This document shows positions 1 through 8,564 of a stretch of 64,000 nt of DNA, piece by piece. Source of the DNA: Aureisphaera galaxeae (lineage in GTDB: Bacteria; Bacteroidota; Bacteroidia; Flavobacteriales; Flavobacteriaceae). Positions within the stretch are counted from its first letter, which is position 1, and each line of letters opens with the position of its first letter. The translations under genes were made by a program, and so were the position numbers. The stretch covers positions 558,001 through 622,000 of the forward strand of contig NZ_JAQQTF010000004.1 in assembly GCF_028561275.1 (NCBI RefSeq). Direction: 5' to 3'. The notes under the pieces were generated by a model, which searched no databases, was not told where the DNA came from, and was given only the letters and a program-made list of their open reading frames with translations.

Positions 1-975
1 TTCCTCGAAAATGATAGCAGTGACGCCTTTACCTTGGTATTCGGGATCGATCCCAATAAGATAAAAGGCTGCTAAATCATTTTTCTTCTGTGCTTGCAGT
101 ATGTGGTACCATCCTATGGGGAATAACTTTCCGTTGGCTTTCTTCAAAGCTTTGCTAAAGGAAGGCATCACTACCGAGAAGGCAATGAGCTTCCCATTTT
201 CATCCTTAATACAGGTGATATAATCGGGATGGATGAACCCGAAATATTTTTCCTTATAATAGTCTATCTGGTACTGCTGAATAGGAACGAAAGTTTGTAA
301 CGTATTGTAGGTTTTGTTCAACAAATCGAACATACTATCTACGTAGGGCAGGATTTCCTTTTTGTTTTTAAATCGAATCACGGACAGGTTGTACCTCTTC
401 TTCACAAGTCCAGAAAACTTGGCAACTTTTTCTTTAATAGACGGAGGAATACTCATCTTAAACTCTACCCAAGTAGCTTGCTTTTCAAAACCCAATTGCT
501 CAAAATGTTGCGCATAGTAAGGATAGTGATACCAAGTGATCATAGTATTCATTTCATCATATCCACGGGTGAGAATACCGGCTTTTTCCATATTGGAGAA
601 GCCTACAGGACCTTCTACGTATTCCAAATTGTGCTCGCGTCCTTTCTCATAGACCTTTTCCAATAAGGCTTTGGTCACTTCTATATCGTCGATAACATCG
701 AACCATCCGAAGCGCATCTTTTTCTTTTGTTGCTCTTCGATTTCCAAATGGTTTACAATGGCAGCAATTCTTCCAGCCGCCTTACCATCTTTGTAGGCGA
801 TATAATAGGTAGCTTCGGCATTCTTAAACACTGGATTCTTGGAAGCATCCATGGTTTCCAGTTCTTCCTTAATTAGGGGAGGAACCCAATACTCGCAATC
901 TTTGTACAGGGCAAAGGGGAAAGTAACAAATTGCTTTAGTTGTTTTGGTGTGGTTACTTGTTTAATTTCAATCAT
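1..975 (-). CDS. GNAT-like acetyltransferase family protein, 3' end missing
   Basis: Reading from the ATG at 975, 325 codons stay open to the left edge, so the C-terminus is missing. The protein has no signal peptide and looks cytoplasmic. Its last visible residues include DPEYQGKGV, which fits the acetyl-CoA pyrophosphate-binding motif (Q/R-x-x-G-x-G/A) of GNAT N-acetyltransferases. The early residues (TFPFALYKDCEYWVPPL) resemble a Bacteroidota family of about 370-390 residues annotated only as GNAT-like; the substrate is unknown. It lies 12 bp after the outer-membrane protein gene on the same strand, so the two are probably cotranscribed. Family assignment is moderately sure; enzymatic activity is inferred from one motif. 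Confidence 0.75.
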   Translation of the reverse strand, partial: MIEIKQVTTPKQLKQFVTFPFALYKDCEYWVPPLIKEELETMDASKNPVFKNAEATYYIAYKDGKAAGRIAAIVNHLEIEEQQKKKMRFGWFDVIDDIEVTKALLEKVYEKGREHNLEYVEGPVGFSNMEKAGILTRGYDEMNTMITWYHYPYYAQHFEQLGFEKQATWVEFKMSIPPSIKEKVAKFSGLVKKRYNLSVIRFKNKKEILPYVDSMFDLLNKTYNTLQTFVPIQQYQIDYYKEKYFGFIHPDYITCIKDENGKLIAFSVVMPSFSKALKKANGKLFPIGWYHILQAQKKNDLAAFYLIGIDPEYQGKGVTAIIFEE

Positions 976-987
976 AGGCATTCTTCT

Positions 988-2019
988 CTAGTTCAGTCCT
1001 CCAGCGCCGCCGTCATCTTCCAACTCGAAACTGTCCTTTCGCTTTTTATTCTTCTTCGTTTCCTTCTTTTTCTTTTTCAGGGCTCTGTTTTTCTCTTTTT
1101 CGGCTCGTTTTGCTTCTCTTGCAGCCTTTCCTTTTTCTTCAATAAACTCGTCTTCTTTGTGCATATCGAAGCGGTAAGCAAGCCCGACGCGTCCATAGAA
1201 TAGGGAAGGAGTATCCTTAAAGTTAATGGAAAGTGAGAGATCTACATGAAAATCTTCATTAATAAGGGCCGCAGCACCTCCTCTCAGGATATTATCGGCA
1301 TAGAAATCGCTTTTAAAGCCTTGATTCTCCACAAACACCGAAAAGTAATCGTTGGTAGCATGTGTTACTGTAACGATATATCCATACGACGGAAAATCGG
1401 TGGTGATGCGATCGGCAATGATATTGGTAACAATCACAAATCCGCCAATTAGATTATTCTGGGTAGAAACCACAACCTTAGGGCTTATACTACTTTCTTG
1501 CTCTGGTGTGAAGGGATTATCGGCAAAATCGAAATTGGCTCCCGCATAGACCGATACCGCTGGAATAAGATCGGACCACTGAAACTTATTGTTCTTCTTC
1601 CAGCTCAGCAAATTAGGGCCTTCCAATACTTTCTTTCGGTACGGGTCGTACACAAGGTACTTGGCTCCAATAGTGTTGCTCCTGAAATTACTTTCCGTAA
1701 ACTCAAACGGATTTACGCCCCTACTATCGGTTACCTTATTGCTCTGAAAAAGTCCAATAAGACTTATTTCCAGCTCTTCCTTAAAAAACCCATAACGAAC
1801 GCTGTAATCCCAAGCAAAGGCATTAGTTTCGGTTTCCAGTAAGTTGTGTTTTTCCTTGCCCAAAGAAAAACCCGTCTCAAACTGAAGCACATTCTTTCCT
1901 ACCGAGAAGGCTCCTTGAGAGACTCCGGGCCGATTGGTATTGATCATTTCCGTGTATTGGGCCACCGCACTTATAGGGCATAAAAGCGCGATAAATAATA
2001 AGTTTCGTAGGATGCGCAT
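988..2019 (-). CDS. Outer-membrane beta-barrel protein (transporter-like) with Lys-rich tail
   Basis: The 343-residue protein begins with a signal peptide (MRILRNLLFIALLCPISAVA). The body has alternating beta-strand composition with motifs such as INTNRPGVSQGAF and QFETGFSLG, as in the Bacteroidota 'transporter' / phenol-MetA-like outer-membrane family; a barrel in the outer membrane is inferred. The ATG at 2019 is preferred over an in-frame start at 2058 because it places the signal peptide at the N-terminus and lies just downstream of a TATCTTTG promoter box at 2037-2044. The last 50 or so residues are odd: very rich in Lys, Arg and Glu, ending in an acidic, Gly-rich tip. The substrate cannot be told from sequence. 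Confidence 0.8.
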   Translation of the reverse strand: MRILRNLLFIALLCPISAVAQYTEMINTNRPGVSQGAFSVGKNVLQFETGFSLGKEKHNLLETETNAFAWDYSVRYGFFKEELEISLIGLFQSNKVTDSRGVNPFEFTESNFRSNTIGAKYLVYDPYRKKVLEGPNLLSWKKNNKFQWSDLIPAVSVYAGANFDFADNPFTPEQESSISPKVVVSTQNNLIGGFVIVTNIIADRITTDFPSYGYIVTVTHATNDYFSVFVENQGFKSDFYADNILRGGAAALINEDFHVDLSLSINFKDTPSLFYGRVGLAYRFDMHKEDEFIEEKGKAAREAKRAEKEKNRALKKKKKETKKNKKRKDSFELEDDGGAGGLN

Positions 2020-2036
2020 CGCAGATTGGTTTAGGC

Positions 2037-2044
2037 CAAAGATA
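2037..2044 (-). promoter_or_regulatory. Bacteroidota -7 promoter box (TATCTTTG)
   Basis: Reading the minus strand, TATCTTTG matches the TAnnTTTG consensus and lies about 18 nt before the ATG at 2019. It would give a very short leader and supports that start. No clear -33 TTG was found. Confidence 0.55.
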
Positions 2045-2099
2045 TAAGATTTTATCATTTATTTAATAGCTAGTTTTCTTCTTTTTAGAAGGCTTTCTG

Positions 2100-2107
2100 T
2101 ACCTTTG
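2100..2107 (+). promoter_or_regulatory. Bacteroidota -7 promoter box (TACCTTTG)
   Basis: TACCTTTG fits TAnnTTTG and sits 18 nt before the ATG at 2126. Together with the minus-strand box at 2037-2044 it forms a compact divergent promoter region. Confidence 0.55.
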
Positions 2108-2125
2108 AAAATCATAACGAATACT

Positions 2126-2389
2126 ATGATTTCCTTTTTGAAAACGATCTTAATCATCCTCTTGGTATATTTTGGCCTTAAGTTTTTATTTCGCTTATTG
2201 GCTCCCTATGCCATGCGCTATATTGCAAAGAAGGCTGCCCAGCGATTTGAAAATGCTTTTGGACAGGCACCCTTTAATGATGCTGGTGCGACCTATACAC
2301 AACCCAATCCGTCCAAATCGGCGGATGATATCCCAAAATCTAACGGCAAAGTGGTAGGAGAGTATATTGATTTTGAAGAGATTGACTAA
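2126..2389 (+). CDS. DUF4834-type small membrane protein
   Basis: The 87-residue protein has one N-terminal transmembrane helix (MISFLKTILIILLVYFGLKF), then a basic, amphipathic segment and a polar tail ending in VVGEYIDFEEID. This layout matches the Bacteroidota DUF4834 family; its function is unknown and it is expected in the inner membrane. A TTG at 2105 is in frame, but the ATG at 2126 is preferred because the TACCTTTG promoter box overlaps 2105. In this family the gene often precedes yfhO, as it does here (yfhO starts 99 bp downstream). Confidence 0.8.
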   Translation: MISFLKTILIILLVYFGLKFLFRLLAPYAMRYIAKKAAQRFENAFGQAPFNDAGATYTQPNPSKSADDIPKSNGKVVGEYIDFEEID

Positions 2390-2488
2390 TATCCCTTCCT
2401 AAGTGGATGGATGCTTTCAATTACCGTGATACTATAGCAGCTATCTTGCATATTTTTTATAATTTCCCTCGATCTTAATTCCACACAT

Positions 2489-4936
2489 ATGCAGTTCAAT
2501 TTTAAGCGACTCATTCCCCATGTGATCGTATTGGTACTTTTTATCATTGCCTCCTTGGCCTATTTTAATCCGGTACTTCAAGGCAAAGCCATTTATCAGA
2601 GCGATATCGTGCAGTACAACGGAATGGCGAAGCAACAAAACGATTTCCGAAAGAGAACAGGGGAAGAGACCTATTGGACCAACAGTGCATTTGGTGGAAT
2701 GCCTACCTATCAATTAGGAGCTAAATATGCACATAACTACATAAAGAAACTAGACCTCACCCTACGGTTCTTACCCAGACCTGCAGATTACCTATTCCTT
2801 TATTTCATAGGAATGTATATTTTATTTCTGGTACTGAAGGTAGATTACAAACTGGCATTTCTCGGAGCTATTGCCTTCGGGTTCTCCACCTATCTCATGA
2901 TCATTTTGGGCGTTGGGCACAATGCAAAAGCACACGCCATTGCCTATATGCCACTGGTGCTGAGTGGAATCATTCTCACCTTTAGGGGGAAGTACTTCTA
3001 CGGATTCTTGCTTACTACAGTTGCTATGGGATTGGAATTGGTTGCCAATCACTTCCAAATGACCTATTACCTATTATTACTGGTGGTTTGTTTGGGTATT
3101 GCTTACCTCATAGATGCCTATCGAAAGAATATGATTCCGCACTATTTCAAAGCTGTGGGTGTCATGGTACTTGCTGTGGGATTGGCTTTGGGCTTGAACG
3201 CTACCAATATTCTAGCCACTCAGGAGTATGCCGGAGAATCTACCCGTGGAAAAAGTAATATTACCATTAACTCCGATGGTTCGCCTAAGGAAGGTACTAG
3301 TGGACTTAGTTATGAGTACATTACAGAGTATAGTTATGGGAAACTGGAAAGCCTCAACCTGCTTATCCCAAATTTTATGGGCGGTGGTTCTAGCGATGGT
3401 TTTCCTGAAGATTCAGAAGCTGCTGAGCAATTAATGAAGGAGACAGGTGCTACACGGGCGCAGGCACAACAATTTTTGAACCAACAAATCCCCTTTTATT
3501 GGGGAGATCAACGGTTTGTAGCGGCTCCAGCTTATGTAGGAGCGATCATTATTTTCTTAGCCGTATTGGCCTTGTTCTTAGTGCGCGGCCGATTAAAATG
3601 GTGGATTGTGGCTGGATTTGTATTGAGCTTGTTACTCTCATGGGGGCGTAATTTTACATTCCTCACAGAATTCTTTATCGACTATGTTCCCCTCTACGAT
3701 AAATTCCGAGCGGTTTCCTCTATACAGGTGATTATTGAATTGATATTACCCATCTTGGCCGTCGTAGGGCTGCATCAGTTTTTCAATGATTTTCAGGATG
3801 CAAAAACCAAGAAGAAAGCCCTCATCTATTCTGGATCTATTGTAGGGGGACTTATTTTATTATTAATTGTATTCAGTTCTGCTATAGGTTATGTAGGACC
3901 TTATGATAGCCTGATCATCGAGCAGATGGGAGTGCCGTTTATGGATGCCGTTCGTGAAGATCGTGCGTCGGTAATGGTAACCGATGCCTTACGTTCACTC
4001 ATTCTCATATTACTCACCCTTGGTGTGCTTTGGTCGGTATATTCCAAAAAGTTGAAAGAACTGTATGCCATCGGTATTTTGGCCGCATTGATCATTTTCG
4101 ATCTGGTTGGGGTAGATCAACGATACATCAACAGTGACAATTTCGTAAATGCCAAAGTGATGGAGCGTCCTTTCGCACCTACAGAGGCAGATACCCAAAT
4201 TTTAAAGGATGAAGGGCATTATCGAGTGTATGATGCCTATAACGATGCTTTCAATAGTGGTCAGGCGAGTTACTATCACAATGCCTTAGGGGGATATCAC
4301 GCTGCCAAACCAGGGCGCATGAGTGATATTGCAGATTTCTATTTAACTGAAATCAGTCCCGATATCTTGAACATGCTCAATGTAAAGTACATCATTGTAC
4401 CCACAGAAGAAGGAGGGGCAAAAGCCCAGCAAAATCCCTTTGCCAATGGTCCTGCTTGGTTTGTAGAAAATGTTTTGCCTGCGAATAATGCGAACGAAGA
4501 AATCCAATTATTGGATAGTTTGGATACCAAAAAAACGGCTGTAATTCATACCGAATTTTTACCAAAGATTCCAACAAAAGACATACAAAGGGATAGTACG
4601 GCTACCATCGATCTATCGAGCTTTGCTCCCAACAAATTAGTATATGAAACAGCCACCAAGACCGATCAGTTGGCTGTCTTTTCTGAAATGTACTATCCAC
4701 ACGGATGGAATGCTTATATAGATGGTAATCCTGCCGAATACTTTAGGGCTAACTATACCTTGCGAGCTATGGTGGTGCCAAGTGGTATCCACCAGATTGA
4801 ATTTAGATTTGAACCCAAAGTGGTAAAAAAGGGAAGTACTATGGCGTTGGTAAGCAGTATTTTATTCTTGCTTATTATTCTGGGAGGCCTGTATTGGGAA
4901 CAACGAAAAGAAAAAGAGGTTAAGGAGGAAGACTAA
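2489..4936 (+). CDS. YfhO family multi-spanning membrane protein
   Basis: The 815-residue protein has a hydrophobic N-terminal helix (VIVLVLFIIASLAYF), about a dozen further membrane helices, a large extracytoplasmic part and a final helix near residues 785-803. The start (LQGKAIYQSDIVQYNGMAKQ) and the region SYEYITEYSYGKLESLNLLI are typical of YfhO / GT-C-like membrane proteins, which in other bacteria help glycosylate surface polymers or lipids. The exact substrate is unknown. Its stop overlaps the next ATG by one base (TAATG at 4934-4938), so it is translationally coupled to a glycosyltransferase, which supports a role in surface glycan assembly. Confidence 0.88.
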   Translation: MQFNFKRLIPHVIVLVLFIIASLAYFNPVLQGKAIYQSDIVQYNGMAKQQNDFRKRTGEETYWTNSAFGGMPTYQLGAKYAHNYIKKLDLTLRFLPRPADYLFLYFIGMYILFLVLKVDYKLAFLGAIAFGFSTYLMIILGVGHNAKAHAIAYMPLVLSGIILTFRGKYFYGFLLTTVAMGLELVANHFQMTYYLLLLVVCLGIAYLIDAYRKNMIPHYFKAVGVMVLAVGLALGLNATNILATQEYAGESTRGKSNITINSDGSPKEGTSGLSYEYITEYSYGKLESLNLLIPNFMGGGSSDGFPEDSEAAEQLMKETGATRAQAQQFLNQQIPFYWGDQRFVAAPAYVGAIIIFLAVLALFLVRGRLKWWIVAGFVLSLLLSWGRNFTFLTEFFIDYVPLYDKFRAVSSIQVIIELILPILAVVGLHQFFNDFQDAKTKKKALIYSGSIVGGLILLLIVFSSAIGYVGPYDSLIIEQMGVPFMDAVREDRASVMVTDALRSLILILLTLGVLWSVYSKKLKELYAIGILAALIIFDLVGVDQRYINSDNFVNAKVMERPFAPTEADTQILKDEGHYRVYDAYNDAFNSGQASYYHNALGGYHAAKPGRMSDIADFYLTEISPDILNMLNVKYIIVPTEEGGAKAQQNPFANGPAWFVENVLPANNANEEIQLLDSLDTKKTAVIHTEFLPKIPTKDIQRDSTATIDLSSFAPNKLVYETATKTDQLAVFSEMYYPHGWNAYIDGNPAEYFRANYTLRAMVVPSGIHQIEFRFEPKVVKKGSTMALVSSILFLLIILGGLYWEQRKEKEVKEED

Positions 4937-6216
4937 TGAAACGGGTACTCATTATCTGCTATTATTGGCCACCGGCAGGCGGTCCAGGAGTACAACGTTG
5001 GTTAAAATTCGTAAAGTATTTTAAAGAATTCGGGATCGATCCTGTGGTTTTTGTACCCGAAAATGCCCATTATCCCTTGCAAGACGAGAGTTTTGAGTCT
5101 GAAGTTCCCTCGGATATCGAAATCATTAAATTCCCCATTAAAGAGCCCTATCGCTTTGCCAAATGGTTTTCTCGGAAGAAGACCCAACAGATAAGTAGTG
5201 GAATTATTACCGAACGGAATCCTTCTCGACTGGAAAAGTTTTTACTTTATGTTCGAGGCAATCTTTTTATTCCCGACGCACGGGTGGGATGGGTAAAACC
5301 TTCGGTTCGATTTCTGAAAAAACACCTGCCCGAAAATAAGATCGATACCATTATAACCACGGGACCACCTCACAGTTTACATCTCATAGGGTTAAAGCTT
5401 TCGCAACTGATGAAGGTAAAATGGATCGCCGATTTTAGGGATCCTTGGACCACCATTCACTACCATCAATCCCTGCAATTATCGAAGGCGTCTGCGAATA
5501 AACACAAACGTTTGGAAAGCGAGGTTTTAAACACAGCCGATCGGGTAGTGGTGACCAGCTGGAATACCCAAAAGGAGTTTTCTGAAATTACCAACCAACC
5601 CATAGCTGTCGTTACCAATGGTTTCGATGCACAAGAAACCATACAGGGAGATTTGGACAAAAAATTCAGTATTGTTCATGTAGGTTCGTTGTTAAGCAAT
5701 AGAAACCCGGAAGTACTTTGGAAGGTATTGGCCGATTTGGTACAGGAGAATGAAGACTTTAAAAAGGCATTGCAAATAAAATTGATAGGTGCTGTGGGGG
5801 ACGAAATCCGTGAATCCATTCAAAATCATGGATTACGATTATTTACCGAAATTCCAGGTTATGTGTCCCATTCGGAAGCGCTTCAGCTTCAGCACAAAGC
5901 GCAGGTATTGCTGTTGGTTGAAATGGACAAGGAAGAAACCAAGGCCATCATTCCAGGAAAATTATTCGAGTACTTACGAGCGGAACGTCCCATTGTTGCC
6001 TTAGGGCCTGAAGGGAGTGATATAAAACGCATACTGGATGATACGCAAGCGGGTCAATATTTTGGGTACGAAGAAGAACAGGAATTGAAGCAGGAGATAC
6101 TACAATTATTCGATAATTATCAACACAGTACGCTACGTGTAGCTTCTCAGAATATTTCTCAATATAGCAGGAGGGAACTTACCCGTACTATGGCCGATCT
6201 TATAAAAAGCTTATAA
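4936..6216 (+). CDS. GT4-like glycosyltransferase
   Basis: The 426-residue protein has the two-domain layout of GT-B glycosyltransferases. The N-terminus (VLIICYYWPPAGGPGVQRWL) forms the acceptor-side nucleotide-fold start with a Gly-rich loop; the second domain begins near residue 235 at FSIVHVGSLLSNRNPE, and the sugar-nucleotide region KLFEYLRAERPIVALG lies near residues 340-355. It would transfer a sugar from a nucleotide or lipid carrier in the cytoplasm; donor and acceptor are unknown. It is translationally coupled to the yfhO-type gene, so both probably serve the same glycan. The following gene is convergent. Confidence 0.88.
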   Translation: MKRVLIICYYWPPAGGPGVQRWLKFVKYFKEFGIDPVVFVPENAHYPLQDESFESEVPSDIEIIKFPIKEPYRFAKWFSRKKTQQISSGIITERNPSRLEKFLLYVRGNLFIPDARVGWVKPSVRFLKKHLPENKIDTIITTGPPHSLHLIGLKLSQLMKVKWIADFRDPWTTIHYHQSLQLSKASANKHKRLESEVLNTADRVVVTSWNTQKEFSEITNQPIAVVTNGFDAQETIQGDLDKKFSIVHVGSLLSNRNPEVLWKVLADLVQENEDFKKALQIKLIGAVGDEIRESIQNHGLRLFTEIPGYVSHSEALQLQHKAQVLLLVEMDKEETKAIIPGKLFEYLRAERPIVALGPEGSDIKRILDDTQAGQYFGYEEEQELKQEILQLFDNYQHSTLRVASQNISQYSRRELTRTMADLIKSL

Positions 6217-6221
6217 AAATC

Positions 6222-6257
6222 GAAACCCCCGGTCTGCCGAAGCGTCTCGAGGGTTTC
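6222..6257 (-). terminator. Hairpin terminator between convergent genes
   Basis: GAAACCC (6222-6228) pairs with GGGTTTC (6251-6257). On the minus strand the hairpin is followed by GATTTTT, so it probably ends the 6280-7572 gene; on the plus strand there is little T-run. Confidence 0.6.
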
Positions 6258-6279
6258 TCACTAACCAACCAAAAAATTG

Positions 6280-7572
6280 TTACAATCCGCGTCCTCTTCT
6301 TGGAGCGGAACCTCTCGATCTAGATGATGAGCTTTTTTGCTTTGCATTACTTCTAGAGCGATTGGGTGTACTTTTCTTATAACTTCCTCCACGGGACGTA
6401 TTCGCCTTTCTTTTGTTGGAGGGAGCTCCTCTCTGTACAGAAGACTTTCTTTTGTTAGAAGGTGTCCCTCTCTGTACCGATGTGTTCTTTCTTTTCGTAG
6501 CCGATCTTTTCACATTACTTCCCGAACGGTTTCCAGAACGTTGGGTTCTAGTCTGTGTACGGTTCTTGGCTACTTCGCCTCTTCGATTGCTGGGGCGAGT
6601 CGTTGTTGTCCTTTTCTTGCTGTTGTCACCACGGGTTACCGTACCTCGGTTTCCTCTGGATGTTGGACGTGTGGTCGATCTTTCCTTTTTAACATCTCGT
6701 CCAGAACGACTTTGTGTTCCACCACGCGTAACATCTCCTCGTCTGGCGCCATCTCTTCTTTGCGCCACTTCACCACGTCTAGCACCATCTCCTCTTCGGT
6801 TTATATCACCTCTTGAGGTGTTTCCTCGTCCGTTTCTAGCGACAGCTGTATTTCTTCGGTTCGGGTTGTAATCCCTGTTAACAGCGCTTCTACCATTTCT
6901 GTAGTGAATACGGCTTCCTGGGCGATAGAAGTCACGTCTTCCGTTTATATAGGATCTACGTCCGCTACGATAGTATCTTGTGTGATACGCAAAACTGTAT
7001 CGTACAGGAGCATAGTATTGTCTGTAAGGATAGTCGTATACTATACAACTTGTGTACAATGGGCGAGCGTAATATACGTGCCATGGTCTGTAAACATAGG
7101 TTCTATAGAATGGACTTATGAATCCAGTACAATAATCGAAGGCTCCAAACCTGTTGTAGAAAACCCGCAGTCCACCTACGCGAACAATACGGCGGTTTGT
7201 ATACCGAATTTCTACATCTCCAGCCTGAACGATACGTCCAAAGTGGTCATAATAGATAGGAACATCCTCTACTTGGATCACAGCACCGTAGTCGTCATAC
7301 TGTACGTAGGCGTCGTAGTCGTATCCGGAATTGAAGGAAATGCTTACCCCTGGGGTGTTTACATTAACGTTCACGTTGCTTCCTCGGTTTCCTAGGTATA
7401 CGAAGTCGAATTGTCCATCGGGAAAGACAGAGAATTCTACACCACCTTCTACGAAGATGTACGAACTTCCATCATAAAAGTTTCCGAAAGTTTCTACTGG
7501 GGCATTTTCCGAAGCTTTCAAACCGAAGCTTGTTAAAAACAATCCCAAAATGAGTGCTGTTACTTTTTTCAT
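6280..7572 (-). CDS. Exported protein with Arg/Lys/Ser-rich low-complexity tail
   Basis: The 430-residue protein has a signal peptide (MKKVTALILGLFLTSFGLKA) and then about 150 residues rich in Tyr, Gly and Val with motifs FVEGGVEFSVFPDGQFDFV and VGGLRVFYNRFGAFDY. From about residue 200 it becomes strongly basic and low in complexity: RG/RR-rich, with repeats such as RGTPSNKRKSSVQRGAPS, and ends in RRGRGL. Almost no acidic residues occur in the last 120. It shares its N-terminal motifs with the protein at 7775-8425 (VRFVEDGVLFTVYTDGTFDF; VGGMTIEYNRFGE), so the two are paralogues with different tails. It is exported to the periplasm or beyond; function is unknown. A basic tail could bind polysaccharide, nucleic acid or an acidic partner. 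A sigma-54-like promoter lies upstream at 7638-7653. Confidence 0.8.
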   Translation of the reverse strand: MKKVTALILGLFLTSFGLKASENAPVETFGNFYDGSSYIFVEGGVEFSVFPDGQFDFVYLGNRGSNVNVNVNTPGVSISFNSGYDYDAYVQYDDYGAVIQVEDVPIYYDHFGRIVQAGDVEIRYTNRRIVRVGGLRVFYNRFGAFDYCTGFISPFYRTYVYRPWHVYYARPLYTSCIVYDYPYRQYYAPVRYSFAYHTRYYRSGRRSYINGRRDFYRPGSRIHYRNGRSAVNRDYNPNRRNTAVARNGRGNTSRGDINRRGDGARRGEVAQRRDGARRGDVTRGGTQSRSGRDVKKERSTTRPTSRGNRGTVTRGDNSKKRTTTTRPSNRRGEVAKNRTQTRTQRSGNRSGSNVKRSATKRKNTSVQRGTPSNKRKSSVQRGAPSNKRKANTSRGGSYKKSTPNRSRSNAKQKSSSSRSRGSAPRRGRGL

Positions 7573-7637
7573 AATCTTAGATTTTATAGGTTGTACTTGC
7601 CAATTAATTTTGGTTGGGCGTGTACACTTTTTCTAAT

Positions 7638-7653
7638 AACAACCACCGTGCCA
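7638..7653 (-). promoter_or_regulatory. Sigma-54-like promoter
   Basis: On the minus strand, TGGCACG (7653-7647), four bases, then TTGTT (7642-7638) match the -24/-12 consensus TGGCACG-N4-TTGCW except at the -12 C. The expected start point is near 7628, giving a leader of about 56 nt for the gene starting at 7572. The same arrangement precedes the paralogue at 8425. Confidence 0.65.
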
Positions 7654-7659
7654 AAAATT

Positions 7660-7684
7660 AAAAGCCCATATTTTATGGGCTTTT
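7660..7684 (-). terminator. Strong bidirectional hairpin terminator
   Basis: An 11-bp perfect stem, AAAAGCCCATA and TATGGGCTTTT with a 3-nt loop, is flanked by A and T runs on both sides. It lies downstream of the 7775-8425 gene and just before the sigma-54-like promoter of the next gene, insulating the two. Confidence 0.8.
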
Positions 7685-7694
7685 CTAAAAGAAG

Positions 7695-7731
7695 TTACCC
7701 TCCTTCGGCGCGGGGGGCCTCCAGAGGGTAA
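7695..7731 (-). terminator. Second hairpin after the 7775-8425 gene
   Basis: TTACCCTC (7695-7702) pairs with GAGGGTAA (7724-7731), with a GC-rich loop. On the minus strand it is followed by CTTCTTTT. It is the first of two hairpins met by transcription leaving the gene that ends at 7775. Confidence 0.6.
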
Positions 7732-7774
7732 TTCAAAAAAACTAACCAACCAAAAAACTATGTATTAACTTAAC

Positions 7775-8425
7775 TTACTTTGTTACGATTCTACGACCTT
7801 CCCATACATCATCGTCCCAATCATTCCAGTCATCATCCCAATCATTGTCGTAGTCATTATAGGTATACCAATCATCGTGCCAAACATTTCTATTGAATCG
7901 ATTTATGGTTCCGTAGGTTCTTCTAATTTCGCCAAAACGATTGTATTCTATGGTCATTCCACCTACCTGTACCATAAACCCTCTTTGGTGGTAAATTGGT
8001 ACACTTCCAATCTGTTTTACTTTTCCATTTCTTTTGTAACCAATACAGATGTTGTTAACGGCGATGATGTTTCCATACAGATCGGTTTTTACTCGAAGTC
8101 TATTGTAGTTAATATGACCTCTTCGTCCACGTCTGTTATTGGAGTTACCATGGTATACCACATTGCGGTTTTGTCTTTGCCTTTGTCTCTGGTACTGGTA
8201 AGGTGTTCCACAGATGGCGGCTTCTTCGAAATCGAAGGTGCCGTCGGTGTATACTGTGAAGAGAACACCATCTTCTACAAAACGTACGGATTGCGAATTG
8301 TAATAGCGATGCTTCTTCCCTTTTTTGATCGTAGTGTGCCCGCCATGATTTCCATGATGTTGAGCTGTGAGCTGCGTAGTCATTCCTCCTAGGAATAGGG
8401 CTACAAGTAATAGTACTTTTTTCAT
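7775..8425 (-). CDS. Exported protein with acidic Asp/Trp-rich tail
   Basis: The 216-residue protein has a signal peptide (MKKVLLLVALFLGGMTTQLTA) followed by a His-rich stretch (HHGNHGGH). The body carries VRFVEDGVLFTVYTDGTFDF near residues 47-66, a Gln/Arg run, and IGSVPIYHQRGF / MVQVGGMTIEYNRFGE. The C-terminus is dominated by Asp, Trp, Asn and Tyr (DNDWDDDWNDWDDDVWEG). It is a paralogue of the protein encoded at 6280-7572, but its tail has the opposite charge. It is exported; function is unknown. Its leader holds a perfect 7-bp inverted repeat (8446-8467), and a sigma-54-like promoter lies at 8491-8506. Joint action with its basic paralogue is an inference from shared control and complementary charge. 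Confidence 0.8.
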   Translation of the reverse strand: MKKVLLLVALFLGGMTTQLTAQHHGNHGGHTTIKKGKKHRYYNSQSVRFVEDGVLFTVYTDGTFDFEEAAICGTPYQYQRQRQRQNRNVVYHGNSNNRRGRRGHINYNRLRVKTDLYGNIIAVNNICIGYKRNGKVKQIGSVPIYHQRGFMVQVGGMTIEYNRFGEIRRTYGTINRFNRNVWHDDWYTYNDYDNDWDDDWNDWDDDVWEGRRIVTK

Positions 8426-8445
8426 ATCACTAATTTTTAGGGTTA

Positions 8446-8467
8446 GTCACACAATAAGCGGTGTGAC
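8446..8467 (-). promoter_or_regulatory. Inverted repeat in the 5' leader
   Basis: GTCACAC (8446-8452) and GTGTGAC (8461-8467) form a perfect 7-bp stem with an 8-nt loop, inside the predicted leader of the gene starting at 8425. It could be an RNA hairpin or a protein-binding site; no T-run follows. Confidence 0.45.
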
Positions 8468-8490
8468 ATACGCTATTTGATTAGTGACAA

Positions 8491-8506
8491 ACCAAGAGCC
8501 GTGCCA
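8491..8506 (-). promoter_or_regulatory. Sigma-54-like promoter
   Basis: On the minus strand, TGGCACG (8506-8500), four bases, then TTGGT (8495-8491) match the -24/-12 consensus apart from the -12 C. The predicted start point near 8480 gives a leader of about 55 nt before the ATG at 8425, almost the same as for its paralogue. Confidence 0.65.
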
Positions 8507-8564
8507 AACTCACAAGGTATTGTTTAGCAGGTATTTAAGGAGAGTTGTGAAGTGGCTGATTACA

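Noticed and set aside
2441-2713. 90-codon minus-strand frame over the yfhO start
   Set aside because: It overlaps the N-terminus of a clear membrane protein and shows no family resemblance.
6337-7395. Several long plus-strand frames opposite the 6280-7572 gene
   Set aside because: They are antisense to low-complexity Arg/Ser/Gly codons, are mutually inconsistent and lack starts or signals; the minus frame has a signal peptide and paralogue.
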